DNA of 64,000 bases from Fredinandcohnia onubensis (GCF_002734215.1 NZ_NSEB01000012.1:248001-312000), one strand, 5' to 3'. Numbered from the stretch's first letter, positions 26,259 to 35,090 are shown. The notes: generated by a model from the sequence alone, not told the origin. Made by a program: numbers and translations.

Positions 26259-27479
26259 TTAACGATTTTCCTCCATTTCAGTAAGGAAAGATTTTGTGCG
26301 TATACCCGTCCGGCGCACAAACGCATCTACTTTCACATCCACAACTAATTCCGGAAAATAGACAGAATTCCATTCAGACTTCAGCTTCTTCCAAAGCTTA
26401 GGATCGGCGCGTTGCACCACTTCACCAAAGCCAAAAACGTCTGTTTTATTTTCTTTGGCTTGTTTAATTGCTTCTTGAATTTCGTTCTTAATTACCTTTT
26501 CAGCCTCTTTTTCAATTTTGACTAATTTAAGTGGGTCTGTTAAATCAATCGGTACTTCTACTTCTCCGATATCGCCTTCAACACTTACATCTACGGTAAT
26601 CATGGGTTTCTCATTTTGAATGATAGGTAGAATTTGGGTTTTTTGGCGAATCACTTCGTACGCAATGGCTTCTTCATTTCCTTGCCAATCAATATTCACA
26701 TCTGTTTTTTCGATTTTATCCAAAACCCATAAACTTCCTCTTGCCGTATTTCCTTGTAACCAATCTACCAGCTTTCCTTCTCTAAAAACAGCAATCCCAT
26801 CAGCCTCAAGAACCGCTTTTGGAGTCGTTTCTTGAATATTTGCCATTTTCATAGCCTGATCGATTTCACCTTTCAAACGAAATCCGGTTACTAGAGGCTC
26901 TTTCCCTTCGGAAACTAAACTATTAAGTACATCTTTCATATTCGCTCTCAGATGTGTCCCCCAGTTTTTTTCTGTTGACTTTAGTGTTTTAATTACTTTA
27001 TTGGAAGGGATTTTATCGATTGGAGTTAATGTTCGAACAATATCTCTTGCCTCCATGTCTTGAGCAATCACCACTTCCGATGTGATTCGGAATTCTGGAT
27101 CACGGTCCATGGCATCAAAAAGATGGAGGATTCCTTCCTCTCTTGCCAATCGCTCTCCAATAACGACTAAATTTGTATGAGCATAATAAAGCCTTCGTGA
27201 AATACCAGTGGAAAACTTCTTGCTAACTTCAGTAAGGTTATTTCCTGTCTCAGTATACACATTAATTGGTGGGCCAATACTTGAGCCTCCACCTTGCTGG
27301 CCACCTGTAACATTCCCAGGATTAATTACTTGAATCGTACCTACGTACTGTCCCTTATCATTTTTATCGATACCAAAAGCAGAAATTATCGCGATGTCGG
27401 TAAGCTCCTTTTTGCTCCAACAACCCGATAAAAGGAACAGTCCAAGGAATAGAATGACAAGTACAAACCCTTTATTCAT
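26259..27479 (-). CDS. gerKC: Spore germinant receptor C lipoprotein (Ger(x)C family)
   Basis: 406 residues from ATG 27479, chosen because AAGGTGAC precedes it and it yields a proper lipoprotein signal ending at Cys20 (LLSGC). An earlier in-frame start would lie inside gerKA without a ribosome site. After the lipobox come CWSKKELTDIAIISAFGID and the three-domain Ger(x)C body, with the usual VNIDWQGNEEAI segment. Its first 8 bases overlap the end of gerKA (ATGAATAA), indicating coupled translation. The C subunit is anchored on the outer face of the spore inner membrane and is needed for receptor function. Confidence 0.93.
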   Translation of the reverse strand: MNKGFVLVILFLGLFLLSGCWSKKELTDIAIISAFGIDKNDKGQYVGTIQVINPGNVTGGQQGGGSSIGPPINVYTETGNNLTEVSKKFSTGISRRLYYAHTNLVVIGERLAREEGILHLFDAMDRDPEFRITSEVVIAQDMEARDIVRTLTPIDKIPSNKVIKTLKSTEKNWGTHLRANMKDVLNSLVSEGKEPLVTGFRLKGEIDQAMKMANIQETTPKAVLEADGIAVFREGKLVDWLQGNTARGSLWVLDKIEKTDVNIDWQGNEEAIAYEVIRQKTQILPIIQNEKPMITVDVSVEGDIGEVEVPIDLTDPLKLVKIEKEAEKVIKNEIQEAIKQAKENKTDVFGFGEVVQRADPKLWKKLKSEWNSVYFPELVVDVKVDAFVRRTGIRTKSFLTEMEENR

Positions 27480-29103
27480 CTCGGTCACCTTTTTCTTCAG
27501 AAGACTTAAGCATGCCACGTCCTACAGGTGGCTGAGGTTTCTGGTCTTCCCCTACTCGAACCATATTATCTTCACTGATCAATTTCGGTCGTTTCTTTAA
27601 GGCCCACCACGGTAATCGGATAAACGTATCCGCGTTCTCCGTAAGAATAAATGGGGCCATTGGTGTCATATAAGGAACACCAAATGAACGCAGACCACTA
27701 AGATGGATTGTAAGCATAATAATCCCTAGGATAATTCCATAAAAACCAAATGTGGCAGCAGCAATCATAAATAAAAAACGAACCAATCGTGCAGCAATCG
27801 CCATCGCAAAAGATGGAGTTGCGAAACTAGCTATTGCAGTCATGGCCACTACAATTGTCATGGCTGGTGAAACAATTCCGGCCTGAACGGCTGCTTGTCC
27901 AATTACAAGGGCCCCAACAATTGAGATCGCTGACCCTACTGCCCGCGGCATTCGAATCCCCGCTTCTCGTAAAATTTCAAATGTGACCTCCATGATCACA
28001 GCTTCTACAAATGCCGGAAAAGGCACAGCCTCCCTTTGTGCCGCAACAGCAATTAATAACTGAGTCGGGATCATTTCCTGATGAAACGTGGTTGCAGCAA
28101 TATAGGTTGCAGGTGCAATAATAGATATTGCAAATATCAAGAGCCTTAAAAAACGTAGAGCCGTCGCAATATCAAATCGCGCATAATAATCTTCTACTGC
28201 CTGAAAAAATTGAATAAAGACAGCGGGTGCAATTAATACAAAAGGAGTCCCATCTACGAAGATGGCAATTCTTCCCTCTAGTAGATTCCCTGAGACCGTA
28301 TCAGGTCTTTCCGTATGATAAAGAGTCGGAAAGGAAGTAAATGTTTGGTCCTCAATAAACTGCTCAATATATCCAGACTCAAGAACACTATCAACATCAA
28401 TTTGATCAATCCGTCTACGAACCTCTTCGACAATTTTCTCGTTTGCAATTCCATTTATATACATAATGGCAACGTCCGTATTCGTCACCTTGCCCAACTT
28501 CCTTGCTTCCACCCACAAATTCGGATCCTTGATACGCCGGCGCACCAAAGAAGTATTCGTTATAATCGACTCTGTAAATCCATCCCGAGGACCACGTACT
28601 GTCACCTGACTTGTTGGTTCCTCAATCGAACGTCTTTCGCCGCCTCTTGTATCAACAACGAGCACCTTTGTTTTTCCATCTACAAGAATGATTGTTTCTC
28701 CATTCATTAACGCAGTAAAGAGTTGGTCCCAACCACTGGCTTCTCTGATACTCCCAAATGGCAGAGCCTCATCTTCAATCACATCTAGTGGATCTTGTTG
28801 AATCAGCTTCTCCTGCAAATCAGGACTTTTCATGATGGATTCAATTAAAAAATCTTTTATGGATTGGCTATCTACAAGCCCGTCTATATAGACAATTGCG
28901 GTTGGAATCTTCGGTTGTATCCCGATGTTAACTTTTCGAACAATCACATCAAAACTATTGCCTGTTTTGTTTCGAATTACATTGAGATTATTGGACAATA
29001 GGACATCAATGGAATCCGGAAAATCCTGTTTTGTTAGTGGTTGCGTTTGGTTTTCATTCGTTGTGCTACTTTTTTTACGTTTATTCTTGAAAAAACCAGG
29101 CAT
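27472..29103 (-). CDS. gerKA: Spore germinant receptor A subunit (GerA family)
   Basis: 543 residues. A hydrophilic N-terminal half (to about residue 285) is followed by about five membrane segments and a hydrophilic C-terminal tail with PPVGRGMLKSS. Hallmarks include VVDTRGGERRSIEEPTSQ, VRGPRDGFTE, NTSLVRRRIKDPNLW and GRIAIFVDGTPF, all shared by GerAA-type proteins. With GerKC and GerKB it forms a nutrient-gated channel in spores. First gene of the operon, divergent from a small membrane-protein gene with 96 bases between them. Confidence 0.95.
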   Translation of the reverse strand: MPGFFKNKRKKSSTTNENQTQPLTKQDFPDSIDVLLSNNLNVIRNKTGNSFDVIVRKVNIGIQPKIPTAIVYIDGLVDSQSIKDFLIESIMKSPDLQEKLIQQDPLDVIEDEALPFGSIREASGWDQLFTALMNGETIILVDGKTKVLVVDTRGGERRSIEEPTSQVTVRGPRDGFTESIITNTSLVRRRIKDPNLWVEARKLGKVTNTDVAIMYINGIANEKIVEEVRRRIDQIDVDSVLESGYIEQFIEDQTFTSFPTLYHTERPDTVSGNLLEGRIAIFVDGTPFVLIAPAVFIQFFQAVEDYYARFDIATALRFLRLLIFAISIIAPATYIAATTFHQEMIPTQLLIAVAAQREAVPFPAFVEAVIMEVTFEILREAGIRMPRAVGSAISIVGALVIGQAAVQAGIVSPAMTIVVAMTAIASFATPSFAMAIAARLVRFLFMIAAATFGFYGIILGIIMLTIHLSGLRSFGVPYMTPMAPFILTENADTFIRLPWWALKKRPKLISEDNMVRVGEDQKPQPPVGRGMLKSSEEKGDRDE

Positions 29104-29199
29104 TTTTGTTAAACCTTTCTATTCTAGTTATTAACTGTTCTGCCCAGTAGATTATTATTTATACCTTGTCATATAAGTGTTTTAGAAGGGGAATAATAA

Positions 29200-29454
29200 T
29201 TGAAAAAAGGTGTGAGAAAAATGAAGATTATCGGGATAACTTTGTTGATGATGGGGTGTCTAATGAGCTTCTCGTTTTGGCTTGATTATCTGCAAGGATT
29301 TGAACTACAAACAGCATTCAGAAATGCAACAAGTCCATTTCGAGTCATGGATCCAGCTGAAACGATTGTTCTGTTATCCCTTTTACTGACTGTCCTAATT
29401 GAGATATTCGTTTATTCATACAAAAAAAGAAAGGGAAAAGCGAAGGCTGGATAA
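29200..29454 (+). CDS. Small two-segment membrane protein
   Basis: 84 residues from TTG 29200 (AAGGGG 8 bases upstream); an ATG at 29221 with AAAGG is an alternative start. Two hydrophobic helices at about residues 9-27 and 55-72, separated by a polar loop, with a lysine-rich C-terminus (YKKRKGKAKAG). Divergent from the gerK operon, so it may be expressed in sporulation, but no motif supports a role. Function unknown. Confidence 0.65.
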   Translation: MKKGVRKMKIIGITLLMMGCLMSFSFWLDYLQGFELQTAFRNATSPFRVMDPAETIVLLSLLLTVLIEIFVYSYKKRKGKAKAG

Positions 29455-29632
29455 GGAAGTTACTCAGAGGTTCCTAGTTCCATATCAACGTAAGCAAAAC
29501 CTCGATTCCTTTCTTTTTTAAATTTACCAGTTTAAATTTACCAGACAAGAATCGTATATCTACAACCTAAATCCTTTGTTCAAAATCAAATCTTTTGTCA
29601 TAAATTTTATGTATTTGTATCTATCTTAGTCT

Positions 29633-29678
29633 AAAAAACAAAAAAACTCATAAACACTGGTTATACAATGTTTATGAG
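29633..29678 (-). terminator. Terminator downstream of the acetoin-type operon
   Basis: Minus strand: perfect 10-bp stem CTCATAAACA/TGTTTATGAG (29669-29678 with 29647-29656) and a long T-rich tail to 29633. It is about 120 bases past the SDR stop codon. The rest of 29455-29632 shows nothing I can identify. Confidence 0.82.
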
Positions 29679-29699
29679 ATACTGAACAATTCAAACTTA

Positions 29700-29785
29700 A
29701 CTAAAATTATGGTAACGGGACGATGGTACAGCTAGCTATGGGGCTAAACGATTCTGTCGTCTGGTGCCTCACGCCCCATATATTT
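29700..29785. repeat. Possible structured or repeated intergenic element
   Basis: This stretch is more GC-rich than its surroundings. It has an 8-bp inverted pair TATGGGGC (29737-29744) and GCCCCATA (29773-29780) plus an internal AGCTAGCT palindrome. It reads like the short intergenic repeats of Bacillus genomes but only one copy is visible here. Confidence 0.3.
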
Positions 29786-29801
29786 ATCCACTATTAACGT
29801 T

Positions 29802-30572
29802 TTATGTAGCCAGAGATCCTCCATCAACAGCATACGTAGCACCCGTTACGAATGAGGCCGCATCACTTGCCAAAAATAGTACGACTTGAGCAACTTCCTC
29901 TGGCTTCCCTAAACGTTTTACAGGAACAGTCGCTTCTATTTGTTCACGTGCGGCATTTGCATTTTCCGGAGAAATATTTTTCTCAATATTTTTTAGCATT
30001 TGCGTATCGATGGCAGCCGGAGCTACTCCATTAACTCGAACCCCTTTTGTTGCCATTTCCAAAGCAGCCGTTTTTGTAAGACCTACTACCGCATGCTTAG
30101 AAGCTATATAATGTCCCATACCTGCACTACCAATAAATCCAGCGTTGGAAATTGTATTAATAACAGAACCAAATCCTTGTTTTTCCATAGCGGATAGGAC
30201 AAATTTCAGCCCTAAAAATACTCCATATACATTGATTTCAGTCACTTTTTTAAACGCATTGAAGTCAATATCAGTGATAAAATTAAAAGGACCTTCGAAG
30301 CCTGCATTATTATAAAAAATATCGATCTTACCGAATTTATTTACTGTTTGTTCTACATAATTCTTTACATCTTCCTCACTTGTTACATCTGCTTTAACTG
30401 TTAGTACTCTATCTTCTGAGATATCCAATTCATTTTTGGTTTTTATAAGCGCCTCTTCATTTAAATCAACTAGAGTAAGTGATGCACCCCTATTTGCGAA
30501 CTCTTTCGCTGTTACTGATCCAATTCCTCCAGCTGCCCCAGTAATAATCACTACTTTGTTTTCAAAGTTCAT
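29802..30572 (-). CDS. SDR-family oxidoreductase of the acetoin-type operon
   Basis: 256 residues from ATG 30572, six bases after AAAGGAAG; an ATG two codons earlier abuts the ribosome site. Cofactor motif TGAAGGIG at the N-terminus, NNAG near residue 90, Ser-Tyr-Lys set with YIASK, and a C-terminal VTGATYAVDGGS. LVDLNEE suggests NAD. It is the last gene of an operon with a 2-oxo-acid/acetoin dehydrogenase-like complex and lies 63 bases after the E2 gene. An acetoin, diacetyl or 2,3-butanediol reductase role would fit that context, but residues do not prove it. Confidence 0.88.
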   Translation of the reverse strand: MNFENKVVIITGAAGGIGSVTAKEFANRGASLTLVDLNEEALIKTKNELDISEDRVLTVKADVTSEEDVKNYVEQTVNKFGKIDIFYNNAGFEGPFNFITDIDFNAFKKVTEINVYGVFLGLKFVLSAMEKQGFGSVINTISNAGFIGSAGMGHYIASKHAVVGLTKTAALEMATKGVRVNGVAPAAIDTQMLKNIEKNISPENANAAREQIEATVPVKRLGKPEEVAQVVLFLASDAASFVTGATYAVDGGSLAT

Positions 30573-30635
30573 TTTCATCTTCCTTTCTTTTTAAAAGCAA
30601 GGAAACCAACGTCCATGGTTTCCTCACAAATCCTT

Positions 30636-31322
30636 TTAATTTATTAATTCCGGATGATGCAATATGTTTTCTAACTCCTTTAAAAATGCTGCACCTGGTG
30701 CCCCGTCAATGACTTGATGGTCTATAGTGAGTGAAAGATTTAAAACAGGTGCAATTTCAATTTGCTGATTTATTACAACCGTTTCTTGTTTGATTCTTCC
30801 AATGCCAAGTAATGCGACTTGTGGTGAATTTAAGATCGGTGTAAAACAATCAATCGGATACATTCCAAGATTGGAAATGGTAAATGTACCTGCCGTCACT
30901 TCTTCAGCAGTTAATTGTCCGGTTTTTCCCCGTTGAATCAAATCAATCCGATCTTGTTTAATTTGACTCAATGATTTTTCCTGTACTTTTTGAATCACAG
31001 GCACAAGTAAACCGTCATCAAGTGCTACAGCTATACCAATATTGATGTCTGGCCACTGATAAATCGTGTTATCAACAAGTGTCGAATTTAGCCGTTTATG
31101 ACTTGATAAAGCCAAAGCTACCGCTTTAATAAAAATATCATTATATGAAACTTCTTTGTTTGAGGCTTTAAATTCAACTAGTTCTCTAATAACAATTGTA
31201 GAATGTAAGGTAAGCTGTGCCGATTTTGACAGGCTTTCCTGCATTCTTCGAGCAATTGTTCGCCGCATTCCCCTCAACTTAATGGCTTCAGCGTTCATGA
31301 TTTCTTCCAAGTTTTTTTCCAT
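30636..31322 (-). CDS. E2 acyltransferase catalytic domain, stand-alone
   Basis: 228 residues, only the catalytic domain of a 2-oxo-acid dehydrogenase E2. The active-site motif DHQVIDG (His202, Asp206) and the NLGMYPIDCFTPI strand are intact. The start MEKNLEEIMNAEAIKLRGMRRTIARRM leads straight into the domain. Normal E2 chains carry lipoyl and peripheral-subunit-binding domains in front; here the lipoyl domain is a separate gene ending 2 bases upstream, and no subunit-binding domain is visible in either. GAGGAAGAG inside the upstream gene is the ribosome site. It should move the acyl group from lipoate to CoA. Confidence 0.92.
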   Translation of the reverse strand: MEKNLEEIMNAEAIKLRGMRRTIARRMQESLSKSAQLTLHSTIVIRELVEFKASNKEVSYNDIFIKAVALALSSHKRLNSTLVDNTIYQWPDINIGIAVALDDGLLVPVIQKVQEKSLSQIKQDRIDLIQRGKTGQLTAEEVTAGTFTISNLGMYPIDCFTPILNSPQVALLGIGRIKQETVVINQQIEIAPVLNLSLTIDHQVIDGAPGAAFLKELENILHHPELIN

Positions 31323-31324
31323 AC

Positions 31325-31576
31325 TTACTCTTCCTCTGTTTCAATGACTGCAAGGATGGTTCCTACTTCAACGTTTTCATCTTCTTCAACTTTAATACTC
31401 TTAACGACACCAGAAACGGGTGCTTGAATATTAAAGTTGACTTTTGCAGCTTCAACATTAACTATATCTTGTCCCTTTTCAACGTCGTCACCTTCTTCAA
31501 CAAACCATTCCATGATGTCTCCATCTGTCATACTTGCACCTTGCTGAGGCAACTTTATATCTACTAATCTCAACAA
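31325..31576 (-). CDS. Stand-alone lipoyl-domain protein (E2 N-terminal part)
   Basis: 83 residues from TTG 31576, four bases after GGTGA; a longer reading from 31597 would overlap the E1-beta gene and has no site. The sequence is a single biotinyl/lipoyl domain: VDIKLPQQGASMTDGDIMEWFVEE at the start, lipoyl Lys45 in VEAAKVNF, and the second half APVSGVVKSIKV. It would carry the acyl group between E1 and the separate E2 catalytic protein. Placed between E1-beta (stop 4 bases before) and E2 (2 bases after), so the three are translated as a tight unit. Confidence 0.88.
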   Translation of the reverse strand: MLRLVDIKLPQQGASMTDGDIMEWFVEEGDDVEKGQDIVNVEAAKVNFNIQAPVSGVVKSIKVEEDENVEVGTILAVIETEEE

Positions 31577-31580
31577 TTCT

Positions 31581-32564
31581 TCACCCTTTCGCAACAATAC
31601 TAGTAATACTTCTTACAGCAGCTAAGATATTTTCCTGTTTTGGAATTAATTCATTCTCCAAAATTTTACTGTACGGCGCAGGAACTTGTGCACGAGTTAC
31701 CCGTTTAATCGGTGCTTTTAAATACTCGAAGCCTTCTTCGGAAACGATCGAAGCTACTTCCGAAGCGAAGCTACAGAAACGGTAACCATCATCAACAACA
31801 ACTAAACGGCCTGTCTTTTTCACGGAATTTAAGATAATTTCTTTGTCAAGCGGGAATAATGTTCTAGGGTCTACAACTTCTGCAGAAATCCCTTCCTTCT
31901 CCAATTCCTTAGCAACTCTTAATGATTCTCTCACTAAATGCCCAATGGCAACGATTGTTACATCTGTACCTTCTTTTTTCACATCACCCACACCTAGCGG
32001 AATATAATATTCTTCATCAGGTACTTCACCACGTAACGTATTGATGCGGGCAGGATCAAAAACAACAACTGGGTCATCTTCTCGAATGGCCTGCTTAATC
32101 AAACCTTTAGCATCATACGGGGTAGAAGGAACAACGACTTTCATGCCTAGGTGTACGAGTTGAGCATACGTATTATCAGAGTGCTGTGCAGCCATTCCGC
32201 CACCACCACCAGCACCTGCAACAATGACAGTGAGTGGAATGTTCACTTGTCCACCAGTCATGTAGCGTAGCTTGGCAGCCTGATTAACAAGTTGCTCCAT
32301 ACCTAAGTAATGTAGAGTATTAATTTGATATTCAATCACCGGACGGAGACCAGCCATTGCCGCACCGACACCAAGTCCAGTAAATCCTAATTCAGAAAGT
32401 GGAGTATCGATAACACGCTTTTCACCAAAATCTTCAAGGTAGCCTTTTGTGATTCCCATGATTCCCTTACGGATATCCAGACCCATGACAAACACTTTTT
32501 CGTCCTTTTCCATTTCTTCACGAACAGCTAGAGAAATAGCTTCTAAAAATCTTTTTTTAGCCAT
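31581..32564 (-). CDS. Dehydrogenase complex E1 component, beta subunit (AcoB-like)
   Basis: 327 residues with the transketolase-like pyrimidine-binding and C-terminal domains of E1-beta. Typical segments are MGLDIRKGIMGITKGYL, DTPLSELGFTGLGVGAAMAG, and VVVPSTPYDAKGLIKQAI. The size and pattern match AcoB/PdhB-type subunits. Together with the alpha subunit it decarboxylates or cleaves the substrate on thiamine diphosphate and reductively acylates lipoate. It starts one base after the E1-alpha stop. Confidence 0.92.
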   Translation of the reverse strand: MAKKRFLEAISLAVREEMEKDEKVFVMGLDIRKGIMGITKGYLEDFGEKRVIDTPLSELGFTGLGVGAAMAGLRPVIEYQINTLHYLGMEQLVNQAAKLRYMTGGQVNIPLTVIVAGAGGGGGMAAQHSDNTYAQLVHLGMKVVVPSTPYDAKGLIKQAIREDDPVVVFDPARINTLRGEVPDEEYYIPLGVGDVKKEGTDVTIVAIGHLVRESLRVAKELEKEGISAEVVDPRTLFPLDKEIILNSVKKTGRLVVVDDGYRFCSFASEVASIVSEEGFEYLKAPIKRVTRAQVPAPYSKILENELIPKQENILAAVRSITSIVAKG

Positions 32565-32565
32565 A

Positions 32566-33570
32566 TTATACCCACCCCTTTACTGGCATTGTTTTATGTG
32601 TAAGGGCATAAGCATCCTCATACGCTTCTTCTACACTTGGGAAATCTGATTCTTTCATGAATGCGATCCCATTTTTAATTTCGCTTTCCACTTCTTTTTC
32701 AATAGATTTGAGAGTTTCTTCAGCAACTCCCTCTTCCAATAATTGATCCTTCAATCTATTAATTGGATCCTTTTGACGATAGGAATCAATCTCCTCTTGC
32801 GTACGGTAAGGGTCCTGAACGACCAAAGCTTCACTTCCAAAGTGACCATAATATCTATAGGTTTTAGCTTCAATAAAGGTTGGTCCACCATTATTTCTTG
32901 CTCTTTCGACGGCTTCGCTTACTGCGTCATGAACCGCTAAAACATCCATACCATCCACAACAACACCTTGCATTCCGTATCCTTGCGCTCGGTCCGCAAT
33001 ATCCTCTACTTTTATACTCTCTTTAACTGGCAAAGTTAAACCATATTGATTATTTTCACAAACAAAGATAATCGGTAAGTTCCAAATGGCAGCCATATTC
33101 ATCGCTTCATGAACAGACCCTTCATTTGCTGCTCCATCCCCAAAAAATGTAACAGCTACATTGTTTTTACCTTCATATTGAAAAGCAAACCCAACACCGG
33201 CAGCAATTGGAACACCCTGTCCCACCATCCCATTGGTACCATATATACCTAAGTCTAAAGAGGTAATATGCATGGAACCGCCTTTTCCTTTACAATAGCC
33301 GGTAGCACGTCCTCCCAATTCCGCAAACATTTTATTGATACTTCCGCCTTTAGCAATTAAGTGACCATGTCCACGATGGTTACTTGTTATAGCGTCTTCT
33401 TTTGATAGTACGGCACAAACACCAACGGCTACAGCCTCTTGTCCAATATATTGATGAACTTCCCCATGTACCTCACCTTCAGTGACCAACTCATCTGCAT
33501 ATTCGTCAAAATAACGAATCCTTAACATTGAACGCAGCATCTCAAGCTTTTTTTCCTGTGGAATTGACAT
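32566..33570 (-). CDS. Dehydrogenase complex E1 component, alpha subunit (AcoA-like)
   Basis: 334 residues from ATG 33570, with AAAGGAGATG just upstream; the longer reading to 33612 lacks a site. The thiamine-diphosphate motif is present as GDGAANEGSVHEA (from residue 144) through ENNQYG near 173. The ATGYCKGKGGSMHI and GTNGMVGQGVPIAAG stretches are closest in my judgement to acetoin dehydrogenase AcoA, though other 2-oxo-acid E1 subunits share them. First gene of the operon; a cre-like site is 64 bases upstream and a divergent TetR gene follows. No E3 gene is in the window, so a shared lipoamide dehydrogenase must serve. Confidence 0.92.
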   Translation of the reverse strand: MSIPQEKKLEMLRSMLRIRYFDEYADELVTEGEVHGEVHQYIGQEAVAVGVCAVLSKEDAITSNHRGHGHLIAKGGSINKMFAELGGRATGYCKGKGGSMHITSLDLGIYGTNGMVGQGVPIAAGVGFAFQYEGKNNVAVTFFGDGAANEGSVHEAMNMAAIWNLPIIFVCENNQYGLTLPVKESIKVEDIADRAQGYGMQGVVVDGMDVLAVHDAVSEAVERARNNGGPTFIEAKTYRYYGHFGSEALVVQDPYRTQEEIDSYRQKDPINRLKDQLLEEGVAEETLKSIEKEVESEIKNGIAFMKESDFPSVEEAYEDAYALTHKTMPVKGWV

Positions 33571-33633
33571 AGGCACATCTCCTTTAAGTTTAGTAAAATA
33601 TTTAAACTTCATATTGAAGTATTAAACTAATTT

Positions 33634-33647
33634 TGGAAGCGCTTTAA
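33634..33647. promoter_or_regulatory. cre-like site (CcpA) before the acetoin-type operon
   Basis: TGGAAGCGCTTTAA differs from the cre consensus TGWAANCGNTNWCA at two positions. It lies 64 bases upstream of the E1-alpha start, so glucose repression of the operon is likely. Confidence 0.6.
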
Positions 33648-33750
33648 TTTGTATTCAAAATCATATATACTTTTATTAAGTTGTTTTATTAATTTTTCAG
33701 TATTTCTACCACTATTATCAAATGTATTACACCCTAAAAACAGTCATTAA

Positions 33751-33764
33751 TTTTACGTAAAATG
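33751..33764. promoter_or_regulatory. Candidate TetR operator
   Basis: ATTTTACGTAAAAT is a perfect 14-bp palindrome in the middle of the 332-base divergent region between the E1-alpha and TetR genes. Confidence 0.5.
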
Positions 33765-33902
33765 TATGCTTAATCAACATTTCACCAGAATATGTTGCAA
33801 AAATGCATATTTCTAATTCCTTTATAGGTAAACGCTAAAATTAGAAGATTATGTAATAAAGAACTTCTAATAGGAATACAAATAATAATAGAGGTGAGAA
33901 AT

Positions 33903-34553
33903 TTGCAAGAAGATCGTAGAGTAAGGCGAACGAAGCAAACATTAAAAAACATTCTAATAGAGTTAATTGCTTTGAAAGGTTATGAAAATATTACGGTGAA
34001 AGATATTGTAGAATATGCTGATTATAATCGAACAACGTTTTATCGCCATTACAGTAATAAGGAGGAAATGTTAGATGAATTAATAGAGGAAATGATAAAT
34101 AAATTTATTAAAGCATTTCGTGCCCCATATAAAAACGCTAGAATCGTCAAGTTACCTCAACTAAGTCCTTCAGATATAAAAATTTTTCATCACATCTATG
34201 AACACTCAAATTTCTACAAACTCCTTAAGATGCCCAATGGTTTACCTGGATTTCAAGAAATGCTCATGGATACTGTAGTTTACCTATATAAAAATGAAGT
34301 TGTCCACTTTCATAATCCAGATTCTGAAATTAATAATCATTTATGTGTTACCTTTAGCGCTTACGGGTTTATTGGCTTAATGCGAGAATGGATCCTCTCT
34401 GATTTTAATGAATCTCCAGATTACATGGCAACCCAATATGTACGAATTTTAAACTATAAACCTGTAAATATCTCAATCGTTTCAAGTGAAAGTCACTTCC
34501 CGGATATTTATTCTTTTAGTCAAAGAACACTGGAGAAGAAATGGTATGTTTAG
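33903..34553 (+). CDS. TetR-family regulator
   Basis: 216 residues from TTG 33903 with AGAGGTGA upstream; a GTG at 33894 lies inside that site. Residues 1-50 hold the TetR helix-turn-helix (ITVKDIVEYADYNRTTFYRHYSNKEEMLDEL), and the C-terminal domain resembles the TetR_C-type of YbiH/DhaS-like regulators, with aromatic, His-rich segments. Divergent from the acetoin-type operon, which it probably controls. Ligand unknown. Confidence 0.88.
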   Translation: MQEDRRVRRTKQTLKNILIELIALKGYENITVKDIVEYADYNRTTFYRHYSNKEEMLDELIEEMINKFIKAFRAPYKNARIVKLPQLSPSDIKIFHHIYEHSNFYKLLKMPNGLPGFQEMLMDTVVYLYKNEVVHFHNPDSEINNHLCVTFSAYGFIGLMREWILSDFNESPDYMATQYVRILNYKPVNISIVSSESHFPDIYSFSQRTLEKKWYV

Positions 34554-34638
34554 CTTTCTCTTTTAAAATATAAAATCCAGTCCTTAAAAAAACCGCATAA
34601 TGGAATCTGATATCTAATTTGAATAGCAATACATAATA

Positions 34639-34689
34639 AAAAGAGGCCAGTCCCCTAGTGCTATTTTACATTGTGGGATCGGCCTTTTT
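34639..34689 (+). terminator. Terminator after the TetR gene
   Basis: AAAGAGGCC..TCCC (34639-34654) pairs with GGGA..GGCCTTTTT across a 20-base loop, with two mismatched bases inside the stem, about 85 bases after the stop. The remaining bases to 34768 show nothing clear. Confidence 0.65.
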
Positions 34690-34768
34690 AGTTAAACTTT
34701 TATGATATATATCTATTGTTCCAATGATAATTAACAAAAACTCTTTAATGCTACTAATAATAATCTTC

Positions 34769-35047
34769 TTATAGGAGCTTTTTTAGATTTTCCTTAAATT
34801 CAGGTGAGAACACTTCATTCTTTATTCCGTCATTAAGTAATTCTAAGAGTTCCTTTTCAGTCAAATCAAGAGGTCTTAGTTGAAAATGTTTAGTTCCATT
34901 CTTCTCCTTATACCACGCAAACCTAATTTCTTCCCTTTGTAGATTCTTTACATAGATTCTTTCAACAGCAGATAAGTCTTCACCATCTTGCGCAATTCCT
35001 TGGGCTAAAAGATCACAATATTTTGTACTTTTAAGTACTTCTCTCAT
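34769..35047 (-). CDS. Small protein of the three-gene island (third gene)
   Basis: 92 residues from ATG 35047 with TAGGTG upstream. Charged and probably alpha/beta, with a YVKNLQREEIRFAWYKEKNGTK-like centre and a lysine/leucine-rich C-terminus. It has no signal peptide, membrane segment or catalytic motif I can name. It follows the 77-residue helix-turn-helix-like gene by 43 bases and ends the likely operon 35643-34769. Family not recognised. Confidence 0.65.
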   Translation of the reverse strand: MREVLKSTKYCDLLAQGIAQDGEDLSAVERIYVKNLQREEIRFAWYKEKNGTKHFQLRPLDLTEKELLELLNDGIKNEVFSPEFKENLKKLL

Positions 35048-35090
35048 GTAAACACCTCTATCCGTATATTAACAAATCAATAATAGATTA

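Noticed and set aside
30636-31576. Frameshifted single E2 gene
   Set aside because: Both parts have their own start and ribosome site, clean domain borders and a proper stop between them, so I treat the split as real, while noting that resequencing should confirm it.
34639-34689. Transposon end
   Set aside because: No transposase gene or target duplication nearby; it reads as an imperfect terminator for the TetR gene.
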